This document shows positions 8,784 through 16,931 of a stretch of 64,000 nucleotides of DNA, piece by piece. The stretch is taken from positions 1,364,001 to 1,428,000 of the forward strand of contig NZ_JADALJ010000001.1 of NCBI RefSeq assembly GCF_014876185.1. Direction: 5' to 3'. Source of the stretch: Rufibacter sp. LB8. GTDB lineage: Bacteria > Bacteroidota > Bacteroidia > Cytophagales > Hymenobacteraceae. The position numbers were made by a program, and so were the translations under genes. How positions within the stretch are numbered: the first letter of the stretch is position 1; every line of letters begins with the position of its first letter. The notes beneath the pieces were generated by a model. The model saw only the letters and a program-made list of their open reading frames with translations. It was not told where the DNA came from and searched no databases.

Positions 8784-8813
8784 GCCCCGGTAGTCAAAAC
8801 CCGGGCAACCTGT
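8777..8813 (-). terminator. terminator-like hairpin of the 8.8-kb lipoprotein gene
   Basis: Arms ACAGGTTGCCCCGG and CCGGGCAACCTGTT; on the minus strand it is followed by TTTCCGTTTT, supplied by palindrome copy 6. Confidence 0.7.
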
Positions 8814-8841
8814 TCCTTTTCTTCCGCTGACGGCGGTGTAA

Positions 8842-9609
8842 CTATTTGATCTTTTTGTGTTTCCTCAGGAAAGCAGCCTTTGACGTAATGGTTTGGCTTG
8901 CTGCTTTTCTAGCCATTTGGTTAAGTTCCGGGGCCAGCTGGAAAATAAGGTTGGGCTCGGCCACCGTCACTGCCGCCTGCCGGTTGAAGAAAGACACCAC
9001 CTCCAGCACAGACCCGCTGGAGTTTTTGTCGGCGGTTAAGATATGGATGTCATCTGAGAATGAGAACAAGATTTTGGTGTTGGTTTGGTTGACCAGCGCT
9101 TCCAGTTGGGCCAAGGTGCCGCTTCCTTCAATAGAGACCAGAAACTCACTGGACACGCCAACCCAGGCAAAGCCGTCTGCATTGTACACCTCGGGGTCAA
9201 ACACCGGATTTGCAAACTGCACCGCGGGGTATTTCTCCAGGGCCTTCCGCAATTTGTCGGCTTCAAAGCACGTGCTTCCTGGGTTTAATCTGACCATAGT
9301 AACCACGCCCGCCTCGGTGAAGACCTCCCCTTCCAGGCTGTCAACCACCGGGAAACCGGCCAAAAGTTGCTGCTTGTCTTGCTGGCTTAAACCTTCTGCA
9401 AAACCTACCAAAACCAGTTGGCCCCACGCCTTGCTGTAAGTGACGGTGCCTTCAAACTTATTGAAATAGGAATATTCTGTACAGGCCGCGGTGCGAGCTT
9501 CCTCAGACAATGCCAGGGAAGCATCAGTAGGCTCCACCGTATCTTGGTTGCAGGAGAACAGAAAAGGCAACGCGGCTAAGACCAGGAAATGAGATAGAAA
9601 ACGTGTCAT
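8842..9609 (-). CDS. lipoprotein with peptidase-S8-prodomain-like region
   Basis: A 255-residue lipoprotein: signal peptide with lipobox LPFLFSC (Cys 20). Residues about 55-140 (VLVGFAEGLSQQDKQQLLAGF ... LRKALEKYPAVQFANPVF) resemble the inhibitor-like prodomain that precedes subtilisin-type proteases, including the near-terminal pattern for back-and-forth strands ending in ANPVF. No catalytic protease domain is present, so it may be a stand-alone inhibitor or chaperone, or only a structural relative. The second half repeats similar alpha/beta spacing (LEALVNQTNTKILFSF). Function is inferred, not shown. Confidence 0.6.
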   Translation of the reverse strand: MTRFLSHFLVLAALPFLFSCNQDTVEPTDASLALSEEARTAACTEYSYFNKFEGTVTYSKAWGQLVLVGFAEGLSQQDKQQLLAGFPVVDSLEGEVFTEAGVVTMVRLNPGSTCFEADKLRKALEKYPAVQFANPVFDPEVYNADGFAWVGVSSEFLVSIEGSGTLAQLEALVNQTNTKILFSFSDDIHILTADKNSSGSVLEVVSFFNRQAAVTVAEPNLIFQLAPELNQMARKAASQTITSKAAFLRKHKKIK

Positions 9610-9860
9610 ACAAAAGATATTTATTTGGAGGAATACCTTGTACGGAATAGTCTTAAAAGAAGTCTAACAAACCTTTACCTTATTTTTTCGCCGTTTATAT
9701 TGGACAATTACTATATCACTTCAGCTTTTTCTATTGCTGTAACTTCTCTTTTTGAACTTTAAAACCTATGCGACAGCCTTTCAACGCCGTGAAATTTGTG
9801 GAACTATCTTATATTTAAAGAAAAAAACACCTTCAGGAATTCGCGATTATATTTATTCAA

Positions 9861-10511
9861 ATGAAAAACTTATACACCGGGCTGGTTATTGCTTTTGCCT
9901 TTTGTTTGGGCACCCAGCAGGCTTCAGCGCAATACAATTACGTGCAAGCGGCTTCAAGGGCTATGGCTGCTAACCAGATGAACCACAACATGCAGTTTCA
10001 AATGATGCACATGATGCATATGACCATGGCTCGCCAGAGCACGGCCTTGTATAATCCTAAAGCTACTTACCAAGTGGTGCTCCTGGACAGCTCAGAAATC
10101 ATGGTGAAGTCAAAAATCATGTTTGATGAAAAGAACCGAAGCTACCTGGAGCAGGAAAACCCGAAACTGAGGAAATCTGACCCAAACCGCATCCAGAAAA
10201 TCTACCCCAGTGACACGCGTGTCATCAGAAAATTAGATGGCTACGGCCGCTTGCTGACGCCGGGTTTGCCCGCCGATAGTTGCTGGCTTTTTAAGCAGGT
10301 TTCTGGCAAAATTAACGGCTACACGTTTTTACCCATGGGCGAAGGCTTAGATATTGGCTACTTCAAATTTCTACAGAAAGGCGAAACGGGACCCCTCCAG
10401 CGAATACACAAAGATTCTATGTTGGTCATGATGCAGGACAATGAAAAAGCCGTGAAGCTCTTGCAGAAAAACAAAGCCTTTGATGCCCTCACCAAATACA
10501 ACCAACAATAA
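9861..10511 (+). CDS. exported protein, unknown function
   Basis: A 216-residue protein with a signal peptide ending in ASAQ (about residue 24). Next comes an unusual Met-, Gln- and His-rich stretch (MAANQMNHNMQFQMMHMMHM) that could bind metal such as copper, though this is speculation. The remaining 150 residues (YQVVLLDSSEIMVKSKIMFDEKNR...) look globular and alpha/beta. I do not recognise a family. The upstream 250 bases are AT-rich; no other gene was found there. The gene converges on menE with palindrome copy 7 between them. Confidence 0.65.
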   Translation: MKNLYTGLVIAFAFCLGTQQASAQYNYVQAASRAMAANQMNHNMQFQMMHMMHMTMARQSTALYNPKATYQVVLLDSSEIMVKSKIMFDEKNRSYLEQENPKLRKSDPNRIQKIYPSDTRVIRKLDGYGRLLTPGLPADSCWLFKQVSGKINGYTFLPMGEGLDIGYFKFLQKGETGPLQRIHKDSMLVMMQDNEKAVKLLQKNKAFDALTKYNQQ

Positions 10512-10521
10512 GTAGCTGGCT

Positions 10522-10565
10522 TAGCGTTTTGGGGCTCATTTCTGGAAATGAGCCCCAAAACGCTA
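10522..10565. repeat. dispersed palindrome, copy 7
   Basis: Perfect variant arms TAGCGTTTTGGGGCTCATTT / AAATGAGCCCCAAAACGCTA. Its right end contains the TAG stop codon of menE. Confidence 0.92.
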
Positions 10566-11657
10566 TAGCAAGGTGAGACCACTTCGGCGATCAATTTTAC
10601 CAGTGGCTGTTTCAGGCAGACGGGGCAGGTAGCCAAACTGCTTCGGGATTTCATATTTACCGAGGCTTTCGCTTAGCTTGCCTTTCAAGTTCTGCTCCTC
10701 TTCCTCGGTGAGCGGGCCTCCTTCCAACACGGCAATCAGGCGCTCGCCCAGGGCTTCATCTGGCAACGCAGCGGCGAAGCACCTTCTCGTCATCCCGAGT
10801 TCTGCCAACGCCTCTTCCAGCGCATTTTCCACTTTCTCCAGCTGAACTTTCACGCCACCGGAGTTCACGGTGTTGTCAGCGCGGCCGAGCCATTTGAACG
10901 AATGCGCGTCTACCATTTCCACGCGGTCATTGGTGACCAGAATTTCATTACCAGTCACATCCGCTGAAATAGTAAGACAGCCACGCTCGTCCTGGTCTAA
11001 TATGATTTCTGAGGGAGCGGTATAATAGTCTTTTCTTTCCGGCCCGTTCAACCGCCGCACCGCCACATGTGACACCGTTTCGGTCATGCCGTAGCTTTGA
11101 AACACGGGCACTTCCAGCAACTGGACTTTTTCTTCCAGCTGTTTAGAAACCGGCGCGCCGCCCAGCAGAATGGCTTTCATGCGGTTCAGCTTCTCCACTT
11201 TATCTGGCGTCTGCTCCAAAATAGTCTGCAGTTGCAGCGGCACCATGGCCACAAAATCAAACTCGGCTTCTGGGTCAAGATTGGCAAACGGGTTTCCTGA
11301 GGGCTCCACAATGGTCATGTGTAACTCGCCTACAAAACCGCGCACCAGCATCATCATGCCGGCAATGTATTCGGTGTTCAGGCAAACCAACACCCGGTCT
11401 TCAGGCTGAAGGTTAAACAGGCGAAGGGTGCGTTTGGCGCTGGCTTCCATGCGGTCGCGGGTCAGTTCCAGCCACTTGGGCGTGCCCGTGCTCCCCGAGG
11501 TCTGGATGGCGAATTCCTGCACGCCCTGCAGCCAGTTCTTGCAGAACTCCAGCGTCTTGGCCTCGTACCCGTCAATAGGAATGCTCTCCCTGAATGAATA
11601 ATGCTGGATTTCATCTAAGAAAAACTTCTTCTGGTTGAGCAGCAGATGGTCTGGCAT
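10563..11657 (-). CDS. menE: o-succinylbenzoate-CoA ligase (MenE)
   Basis: An AMP-forming acyl-CoA ligase that activates o-succinylbenzoate in menaquinone synthesis. At 364 residues it is a shorter member than E. coli MenE, as is common in this phylum. Motifs: the ATP loop QTSGSTGTPKW near residue 53, the SYGMTETVSH motif, the GRADNTVNSGG hinge, and a C-terminal lysine in TGKIDRR. The MenE assignment rests on the other men genes found beyond the 13.9-kb inserted element on the same strand. Its TAG stop is formed by a palindrome copy. Confidence 0.88.
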   Translation of the reverse strand: MPDHLLLNQKKFFLDEIQHYSFRESIPIDGYEAKTLEFCKNWLQGVQEFAIQTSGSTGTPKWLELTRDRMEASAKRTLRLFNLQPEDRVLVCLNTEYIAGMMMLVRGFVGELHMTIVEPSGNPFANLDPEAEFDFVAMVPLQLQTILEQTPDKVEKLNRMKAILLGGAPVSKQLEEKVQLLEVPVFQSYGMTETVSHVAVRRLNGPERKDYYTAPSEIILDQDERGCLTISADVTGNEILVTNDRVEMVDAHSFKWLGRADNTVNSGGVKVQLEKVENALEEALAELGMTRRCFAAALPDEALGERLIAVLEGGPLTEEEEQNLKGKLSESLGKYEIPKQFGYLPRLPETATGKIDRRSGLTLL

Positions 11658-11782
11658 GGGCTAAATGGATGATTGTTAATTGCTGATGGTTATTCGAGGA
11701 CCGGAAAGATTGGTTGTGTATCCCTATTGAGGACATTATCCTCAATTGATAATAAAATTCACTTCTTCGTTTTATTTTAACG

Positions 11783-11950
11783 CATATCGTCCCCCTTTGA
11801 AGGGGGTTGGGGGATGATTACTTTTGCCGAAATTCGCATTCCCATTATTTTAATCCTGCCGCAAGTTTAGGCGCAGCTGTAACTTGCGGCAGTTCTAGCT
11901 TCTTCAACGGCCTTATCATCCCCCTACCCCCTTCAAAGGGGGACGATATG
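11783..11950. repeat. MITE-like composite repeat, copy A
   Basis: Roughly 35-bp inverted arms (11783-11817 and 11915-11950; core CCCCCTTTGAAGGGGG) flank about 97 bases that hold an inner hairpin, GCCGCAAGTT (11858-11867) with AACTTGCGGC (11881-11890). Parts of both arm and hairpin recur near 44.8-45.0 kb. No ORF is present. Together with palindrome copy 8 this fills the 360-base gap upstream of menE. Confidence 0.65.
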
Positions 11951-11963
11951 TGTGCTAAAATAA

Positions 11964-12011
11964 AAATGCGTTTTTGGCTCCATTTTCAGAAATGAAGCCA
12001 AAAACGCATTT
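11964..12011. repeat. dispersed palindrome, copy 8
   Basis: Arms AAATGCGTTTTTGGCT and AGCCAAAAACGCATTT, perfectly paired. It ends eight bases before the left end of the Mu-like element. Confidence 0.92.
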
Positions 12012-12019
12012 CGCGAATT

Positions 12020-12039
12020 TGTGGGGGGTATTTTAAAAT
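12020..12039 (+). repeat. left end of Mu-like element
   Basis: Starts TGTGGGGGGTA after AATT. It aligns with the inverted right end (TGTAAACGGTA) at TGT and GGTA and shares GGTATTTTAAAAT. Confidence 0.7.
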
Positions 12040-12065
12040 AACAAAGTGAAGCAAAAGTAAAAAAA

Positions 12066-12085
12066 GTGCGAAATCTGTGCGAAAT
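12066..12085 (+). promoter_or_regulatory. tandem GTGCGAAAT pair in left end
   Basis: Two direct GTGCGAAAT copies, 11 bp apart start to start, in the left terminal region. They are candidate transposase or host-factor sites. Confidence 0.4.
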
Positions 12086-12129
12086 GGGCGTTTTTAGCAA
12101 ATTTAACCTACCCATTGAATTAGCTGTTT

Positions 12130-12182
12130 ACTTCCATTTGGTTTAATACCACTTCCATTCGTTTACAAGAAGTACTTCCATT
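12130..12182 (+). promoter_or_regulatory. three phased ACTTCCATT repeats in left end
   Basis: ACTTCCATT at 12130, 12151 and 12174, spaced 21 and 23 bp, about two helical turns, with a decayed fourth at 12197 (ACTTTCAAT). The position inside a Mu-like left end fits transposase (attL-type) binding sites. Confidence 0.5.
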
Positions 12183-12233
12183 AAGCCTCCAAACTACCAC
12201 TTTCAATAGTAAAATGTGTGAAAACCGCACAAA

Positions 12234-12272
12234 AAAGCCCGTTTCCAGCAGCTTTGCAAAGAAACGGGCTTT
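12234..12272 (-). terminator. repressor gene terminator
   Basis: Arms AAAGCCCGTTTC and GAAACGGGCTTT lie just after the repressor stop; an extra T run follows on the minus strand. Confidence 0.85.
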
Positions 12273-12291
12273 ATGTTTTAGTTAATCTATT

Positions 12292-13140
12292 CTAGAGCTT
12301 CTTTTTATTTTTCCTTTGAGGATGTATCTTTTCCATGCCTGCACCTGTGCTAAAAAAAGCCATGCGCTCTTTAATCTCTTTCTTCTTTTCTTCTGGCACT
12401 GGAGTGTTTTCGTCACCCATCACTAACTTATTGAAGTCCTCCTTACCACCCCATACAGCCATATAAATTAAGTGAATATAGTGACCAAGATCAAACTGAA
12501 ATTTTGTTCTGGTTGTTTCTAACTCTTTGTAATACTGAACTTTACCTTCTAATGAAAGTGCATCGTATTCACTAACCAATAATCCGTCTTTCATTAAAAC
12601 GCCTTCACCCTCTTTAGAACCATAGACGAATTCAATAGTCTTTCTAGGTGGTAAATAATTAGAAAGTGGTATCCAATCATAGTCAATATTTAGTAGGTGC
12701 CACCATGTTTCTCCTAAAAACATGAATTGTTTATAAAGGCGACTTATACCTACCTCCAAATCCTTTACCCTTCTATAAAGCTCTTCTTCTGATACCATCA
12801 GAACAGCAGTTTTAGCAGTTTGCTCTCCTTCTTCAAACTTTAACTTTTTAAGATACCGATTTCCCCCCAATCGATTTTCATTATTATTGATATTTTCATT
12901 ATTAATAAGCGTTATCGATTTTATAAACATATCACCATCGCCACGAATCAACCAATTGGCAGAGACTAAGAAATGTTCAATTAAAGCGTGAATGACTTTT
13001 GCAGCAACTTCTTTTTTGCCGCTCTCCACAGCACTTATATAGGACTGTTTGAACCCAAGTTTAGAAGAAAATGCAGTTTGGCTCATTCCTAACTTTTCAC
13101 GCACTTCCTTGAGTCGGTCATTAGGAGAAATATTTTCCAT
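12292..13140 (-). CDS. CI-like phage repressor with XRE helix-turn-helix
   Basis: A 282-residue protein with an N-terminal Cro/CI helix-turn-helix (RLKEVREKLGMSQTAFSSKLGFKQSYISAVESGKKEV, about residues 9-45). The middle has a short coiled-coil-like stretch (VSEEELYRRVKDLEVGISRLYKQ). The C-terminal half is not recognised and lacks the usual S24 peptidase Ser/Lys pattern, so it may not be cleaved by RecA-stimulated autolysis. It is divergent from the early operon and probably binds the TTTGCGT inverted repeat between them to keep transposition genes off. It has its own terminator. Confidence 0.8.
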   Translation of the reverse strand: MENISPNDRLKEVREKLGMSQTAFSSKLGFKQSYISAVESGKKEVAAKVIHALIEHFLVSANWLIRGDGDMFIKSITLINNENINNNENRLGGNRYLKKLKFEEGEQTAKTAVLMVSEEELYRRVKDLEVGISRLYKQFMFLGETWWHLLNIDYDWIPLSNYLPPRKTIEFVYGSKEGEGVLMKDGLLVSEYDALSLEGKVQYYKELETTRTKFQFDLGHYIHLIYMAVWGGKEDFNKLVMGDENTPVPEEKKKEIKERMAFFSTGAGMEKIHPQRKNKKKL

Positions 13141-13172
13141 ATCTAAAAGAGATAAAATAAATTCTTTTGCAC

Positions 13173-13232
13173 TTGCTAATTATAACTATTGTATATAGGT
13201 TTGCGTAACTCAAGTCTAAATACAGACGCAAA
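13173..13232. promoter_or_regulatory. divergent early/repressor promoters with inverted operator
   Basis: Rightward: TTG at 13173, 20 bases, then TAGGTTTG at 13196-13203. Leftward: TACTTTG reading from 13234. The two -7 regions form an inverted repeat, TTTGCGT (13200-13206) and ACGCAAA (13226-13232), 19 bases apart. Binding by one repressor could control both promoters. Confidence 0.55.
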
Positions 13233-13260
13233 GTAATAGATAATTTTAACAAATAATGAT

Positions 13261-13554
13261 ATGAGGCTGATAAAAGGAGTTTTGTTGCTGGAGTACACCG
13301 ACTTGGTGGACACCTACGGCATAGGCCGGGGCACCATTGACTGCGGCGTAAGCAAATTCAGCAAAGGGCTATCCACCTCATGGGCCTCCATTAAAGACCC
13401 GGAAGACAAGCGCAAGCGGCTGATTATCTACAGCACCATCCCAGCCCACAGCAAGAAGCAGATGCCTTCTGAGCGGGAACTTATAAAACTTTGCCGCGAC
13501 CAGGAAACAGAGCGGGCAAAAGTGGCGCAACTTATAACAGAAAGCGCAAACTAA
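13261..13554 (+). CDS. small early DNA-binding protein, related to MuA N-terminal domain
   Basis: A 97-residue protein, first gene of the early operon. Its residues about 10-60 (YTDLVDTYGIGRGTIDCGVSKFSKG) align by eye with residues 12-50 of the transposase that follows (SRTFLVDRVSLSTRTVENWVDGR), sharing the LVDxxxIxxxTI/V pattern of a winged-helix DNA reader. In Mu the repressor and MuA share such a domain to compete for one site, so this protein may bind the same sites as the transposase. This role is inferred. The transposase begins 20 bases after its stop. Confidence 0.65.
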   Translation: MRLIKGVLLLEYTDLVDTYGIGRGTIDCGVSKFSKGLSTSWASIKDPEDKRKRLIIYSTIPAHSKKQMPSERELIKLCRDQETERAKVAQLITESAN

Positions 13555-13573
13555 CGGATTTGGCGAAGCGGTA

Positions 13574-15424
13574 ATGAAAAGGATAATACAGGGCCAAGTT
13601 TACTATTCAAGAACCTTTCTAGTGGACAGGGTAAGCCTCTCTACCAGAACGGTTGAGAATTGGGTAGATGGTAGAGTTGTGGAGGCGTACGAAACTTGGA
13701 TTTGCCTTGCCAGCATTCCGCTACCTAGCCGGTACAAAATAGAAGTCTATGAGAATACGGTGCGGAGCCAATATCTGGCGAATGCGTTCAATGAAGATTT
13801 TGCGCAATTCACCTCAAAAGTAGCCGCCGCCGGTGTGAACCCATCCAAGCGTGAGGCAAAGGCAAAGGAATGGGCAGTATGGCACCGAATTGCGAAATTG
13901 ACAGACGCAGCGAACCTGAACCGAATCTCAATAGCCAAGGCTTTTGAAGTTTATCGCTCAATTGGCTTGCCTAAGGCATTAACTAACTATTTCAGCTTCT
14001 ACAAAAAACTTTGCGACTTCAGGAGAAACCCAGAAGCCGCCATCATAAACGCAAAAACCGGAAAGAAAAGCAACGCAGCTAAGAAAACTGAGCGCCATAA
14101 TGAGGTGCTGGAGTTGCTCTACTCCCTGCCAAACAAATACAAGGCCCCGGCCATCTGCCAGATGGCAAACGAAATTTTCCGGAAAGAAGGCCTGAAGGAA
14201 CTTGGCTACGAGTCAGTGAAGAAACACGTGGCAGACGTGCAGTTCCAAGCCCGTACCTACCTGTCCAGGCACGGAGGCAAAGCCCACTCTGACAACCACC
14301 GTGCCTACATACCATTTGAGAAGCCTTTGGCGGTGGGGGTACGTGCCGAGATGGACGGTGTGAAACTGCCTTTCAAGGTTTGGGATAAGGAAGGTAAAAA
14401 ACTTGTGCGGCCCTGGATGTTCGCCATCATAGATACGCATTCCGGCAAGATTACCGGCTGGAGCCTGGATTATTCAGAAACCCGCTGGCTGGTTGTGCAG
14501 GCGCTCAAGGCGCAAGCGAAAACTGGTTGGCTGCCAAAAGAAATCTGGACTGACAACTTCAGCGGTAAAGACACCCCGGAATTTGATGACCTGGAGGAAA
14601 AAATGAGTGGCCTAGGCTCTGTCATTAAGTATTGCAAGCCTGGGAAATCACAGGAGAAGCCCTACATAGAGCGTTTCTTTGGCACGTTCCAAGACCGTTT
14701 CTGCCGTGAATACGGTGATTGGTTAGGTATGGCCATCACCAGCAAAAACCTGAACAACAGACCTAACCCAGACGCGCTCAAAGCCTATACCAAGCAGCAC
14801 GGTTTCCCCACTATGTTTCAGATAGAGGAACGCATAGAAGCCATGCTGGAGAAATACCACGCTACCTCCTTCAGCGGCAAAGCCACGCCAAACGAACTGT
14901 TTGCGGCCTGCCAGGAACCGCAAACCATTTCTATCACAGAGATGGAAATGCCTTACCTCTTCTGGCACAAGACCGCCGTCAAAGTAAACAGAGGTTTACT
15001 GAAAATAGAGGTTAACAAGGTGGAGCGGATTTACAAAGCCGGGGTTGAGTTCAACGGACAGAATCTGGTAGTGCGCTATGAGCCTGAAGACCTCTCAGAG
15101 GTGTACCTTTTCGCAGATGACGAAGCCGAAACACATCTGGGAGTGCTTCAGCAGCATGGCTTAATCAGCAGGAACACCATAAAGGAAATAGGCACCGCTG
15201 ACCAGGCAAACCGCAAAGAACGCGCGGCTGAAGAGGCAAAGGCGCTGGCATTGGCCGCGCCGCACATGACCTCCAAGGAGATACTGACAATTGCGGAGGA
15301 CGAAGAAGAGGATCAGCTGCTTTCATTTGCAATGCTCCCGGAGAAAACAGAAGGCAGGAAACGCGGCAACCCGTTCACCACCCCGGCCACGCTGAAAGTG
15401 TGGAACCCCAACGATTTGGACTAA
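13574..15424 (+). CDS. MuA-like DDE transposase
   Basis: A 616-residue transposase of the Mu/rve superfamily. N-terminal DNA-binding region at residues 1-70, helical Ibeta/Igamma-like region to about 250, then the RNase-H-like core. By alignment to MuA the acidic triad is D261 (RAEMDGV), D327 (IWTDNFSG) and E366 (KPYIERFFG); all three are intact. The Mu-type beta-barrel and the acidic C-terminal tail that normally contacts MuB follow (EDEEEDQLL). It joins the element ends to target DNA by strand transfer. It appears complete, so the element may still move. Confidence 0.92.
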   Translation: MKRIIQGQVYYSRTFLVDRVSLSTRTVENWVDGRVVEAYETWICLASIPLPSRYKIEVYENTVRSQYLANAFNEDFAQFTSKVAAAGVNPSKREAKAKEWAVWHRIAKLTDAANLNRISIAKAFEVYRSIGLPKALTNYFSFYKKLCDFRRNPEAAIINAKTGKKSNAAKKTERHNEVLELLYSLPNKYKAPAICQMANEIFRKEGLKELGYESVKKHVADVQFQARTYLSRHGGKAHSDNHRAYIPFEKPLAVGVRAEMDGVKLPFKVWDKEGKKLVRPWMFAIIDTHSGKITGWSLDYSETRWLVVQALKAQAKTGWLPKEIWTDNFSGKDTPEFDDLEEKMSGLGSVIKYCKPGKSQEKPYIERFFGTFQDRFCREYGDWLGMAITSKNLNNRPNPDALKAYTKQHGFPTMFQIEERIEAMLEKYHATSFSGKATPNELFAACQEPQTISITEMEMPYLFWHKTAVKVNRGLLKIEVNKVERIYKAGVEFNGQNLVVRYEPEDLSEVYLFADDEAETHLGVLQQHGLISRNTIKEIGTADQANRKERAAEEAKALALAAPHMTSKEILTIAEDEEEDQLLSFAMLPEKTEGRKRGNPFTTPATLKVWNPNDLD

Positions 15425-15486
15425 AAGCAAAGTGCCGTTGCTGGCAGGCAACGGCACCTCAATTCAATAACTTAAAACTATTTACA

Positions 15487-16329
15487 ATGGCAAATTTACC
15501 GGAAAAACCGACAATCCAAAAGGCGCTGCTTGACTACCGCGCCGAACGCCAATTGGACATTGCAGCCGTGGCCAAACAGGCACGCGTGCGTGTGGACCAA
15601 CTAGAGAAAATAGAGCGCGGCAATTTTGAGGGAATAGAAGACTACAGACTCATGCGGCTATGGCAGCTAGTAAACCCTGCCGTGTATGATGAACCAGTCA
15701 TTGAGACTGGCAACTTCAACACGGTCATTAAGGTGTGCAAGGCCGCGCAGGAGCACCAATTGATGGTGGCCCTAATAGGTGACACAGGCCTTGGTAAAAC
15801 CACCTCTCTGATGGCGTACCGCCGCCGCCCGAACGTGTTTTACGTGCTCTATGAGAAGAGCATGAACCCAAAGGTTTTTTTCATCTCCCTGATGCGTGAA
15901 ATGGGTATAAACCTTAAAGGCAGCATTAATGACATGGTAAAGCGTGCCGCCCATGAATTAAGCATCCTGGAGAATCCATTGATAGTGATTGATGAAGCTG
16001 GCAAGCTGCCTGTCACGCTGTTAATGTATCTGCATGACCTGCGCAACCAAACGCAGAACACCAGCGGAATCCTGTTGGCGGGTATGCCATATTTCAAAGT
16101 GAACCTGGAGTCTTGGGTAAGCAAACAGAAAGAGGGCGCTTCAGAGTTCTACCGCCGTGTGCAGTTGTGGCAGGAGCTCCAGCCGCCCACCCGCGCGGAA
16201 ATCAAGGCCATCTGCATTCTGCATGGCATCACAGACCCCGCCACCGTCAAGAACATGCAGAAGTTCAGGGATTTCGGCAACCTCTCCAATGCCATTTTAT
16301 TGGAAAAGTTGATGTTGAATCAGTTCTAA
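15487..16329 (+). CDS. MuB-like AAA ATPase, target selector
   Basis: A 280-residue AAA+ ATPase. Residues about 10-60 form a helix-turn-helix-like N-terminus (AAVAKQARVRVDQLEKIERG) as in MuB; Walker A is GDTGLGKTT (98-106) and Walker B is LIVIDEAGK (164-172). MuB proteins coat AT-rich target DNA, activate MuA and give target immunity. The ATG at 15487 was chosen since it starts at the N-terminal domain; a longer reading frame begins inside the transposase gene. It is 62 bases from the transposase stop and in the same operon. Confidence 0.9.
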   Translation: MANLPEKPTIQKALLDYRAERQLDIAAVAKQARVRVDQLEKIERGNFEGIEDYRLMRLWQLVNPAVYDEPVIETGNFNTVIKVCKAAQEHQLMVALIGDTGLGKTTSLMAYRRRPNVFYVLYEKSMNPKVFFISLMREMGINLKGSINDMVKRAAHELSILENPLIVIDEAGKLPVTLLMYLHDLRNQTQNTSGILLAGMPYFKVNLESWVSKQKEGASEFYRRVQLWQELQPPTRAEIKAICILHGITDPATVKNMQKFRDFGNLSNAILLEKLMLNQF

Positions 16330-16348
16330 AGATAGGGGGTAAATGCAT

Positions 16349-16435
16349 ATGACAGTACCAGCTATTTCCCTTAGATGCAGGCTCTCAGAGCTTGCAAGCC
16401 TAATCAAAAGCCAACCCAAAAAGCAGAAGCCATGA
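16349..16435 (+). CDS. possible 28-residue peptide, coupled to next gene
   Basis: An ATG at 16349 opens 28 codons (MTVPAISLRCRLSELASL...) and ends in TGA that overlaps the next ATG as ATGA, the usual arrangement for translational coupling. The predicted peptide is basic with a helical middle. Its size is too small for a family call, and it could be a chance frame; the overlap is the only positive evidence. Confidence 0.35.
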   Translation: MTVPAISLRCRLSELASLIKSQPKKQKP

Positions 16436-16926
16436 AAATGAGACCGGAACAGAACCGCAGGCTCCATTTCCTCTTGAATGAGTTGGGCCTTATGGATTAC
16501 AAAGCAGAACTGGTGGAACAGTACAGTGCCACCAAGGCCACCAGTGCCAAGGAGCTAACGCCACAGGAGGCAAAGGCACTCATTGAGCACCTGGAGCGCA
16601 GCAAGGGCAGGCAAGCCAACAGACCGCAAATCCAGCGTACCCCAGCAGAGAAGATGCGCCGCAAGATATTCGCCATCTGCTATACCATTGGTTGGATTGA
16701 GGGGGAAAGCCCCGCAGATCGCGCCATGAACAGGGCCAAGATTGACAGTTTCTGCGCACGTAACAGCTACCTGAGAAAACCCCTCAATGACTACACCTTG
16801 GATGAACTGCCGAAACTGGTTAGCCAATTTGAGCAGATTCAGAGACACGTTGAGAAAAGCAAACTAAGCAAGGAAGCCGGTCAGGCGGTGCGGGCTGTGC
16901 TCGCAGAACTTGGCCTTAACAGATAG
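16432..16926 (+). CDS. Mu gp16/GemA-like early regulatory protein (DUF1018-like)
   Basis: A 164-residue, highly basic helical protein in the early operon. The block AEKMRRKIFAICYTIGWIEG followed by MNRAKIDSFC and YTLDELPKLVSQFEQI recalls the C-terminal half of Mu gp16-family (DUF1018) proteins, where a KRKIF..a..lGW motif precedes a Leu-rich helix. Such proteins lie between MuB and the middle/late regulators in Mu-like phages; GemA alters host gene expression and supercoiling. The match is by pattern only. A start three codons later is equally possible. Confidence 0.6.
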   Translation: MKMRPEQNRRLHFLLNELGLMDYKAELVEQYSATKATSAKELTPQEAKALIEHLERSKGRQANRPQIQRTPAEKMRRKIFAICYTIGWIEGESPADRAMNRAKIDSFCARNSYLRKPLNDYTLDELPKLVSQFEQIQRHVEKSKLSKEAGQAVRAVLAELGLNR

Positions 16927-16931
16927 ACCAA

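Noticed and set aside
13141-13260. tRNA-like attachment site for a tyrosine integrase
   Set aside because: No tRNA gene or integrase is present; the element carries a DDE transposase instead.
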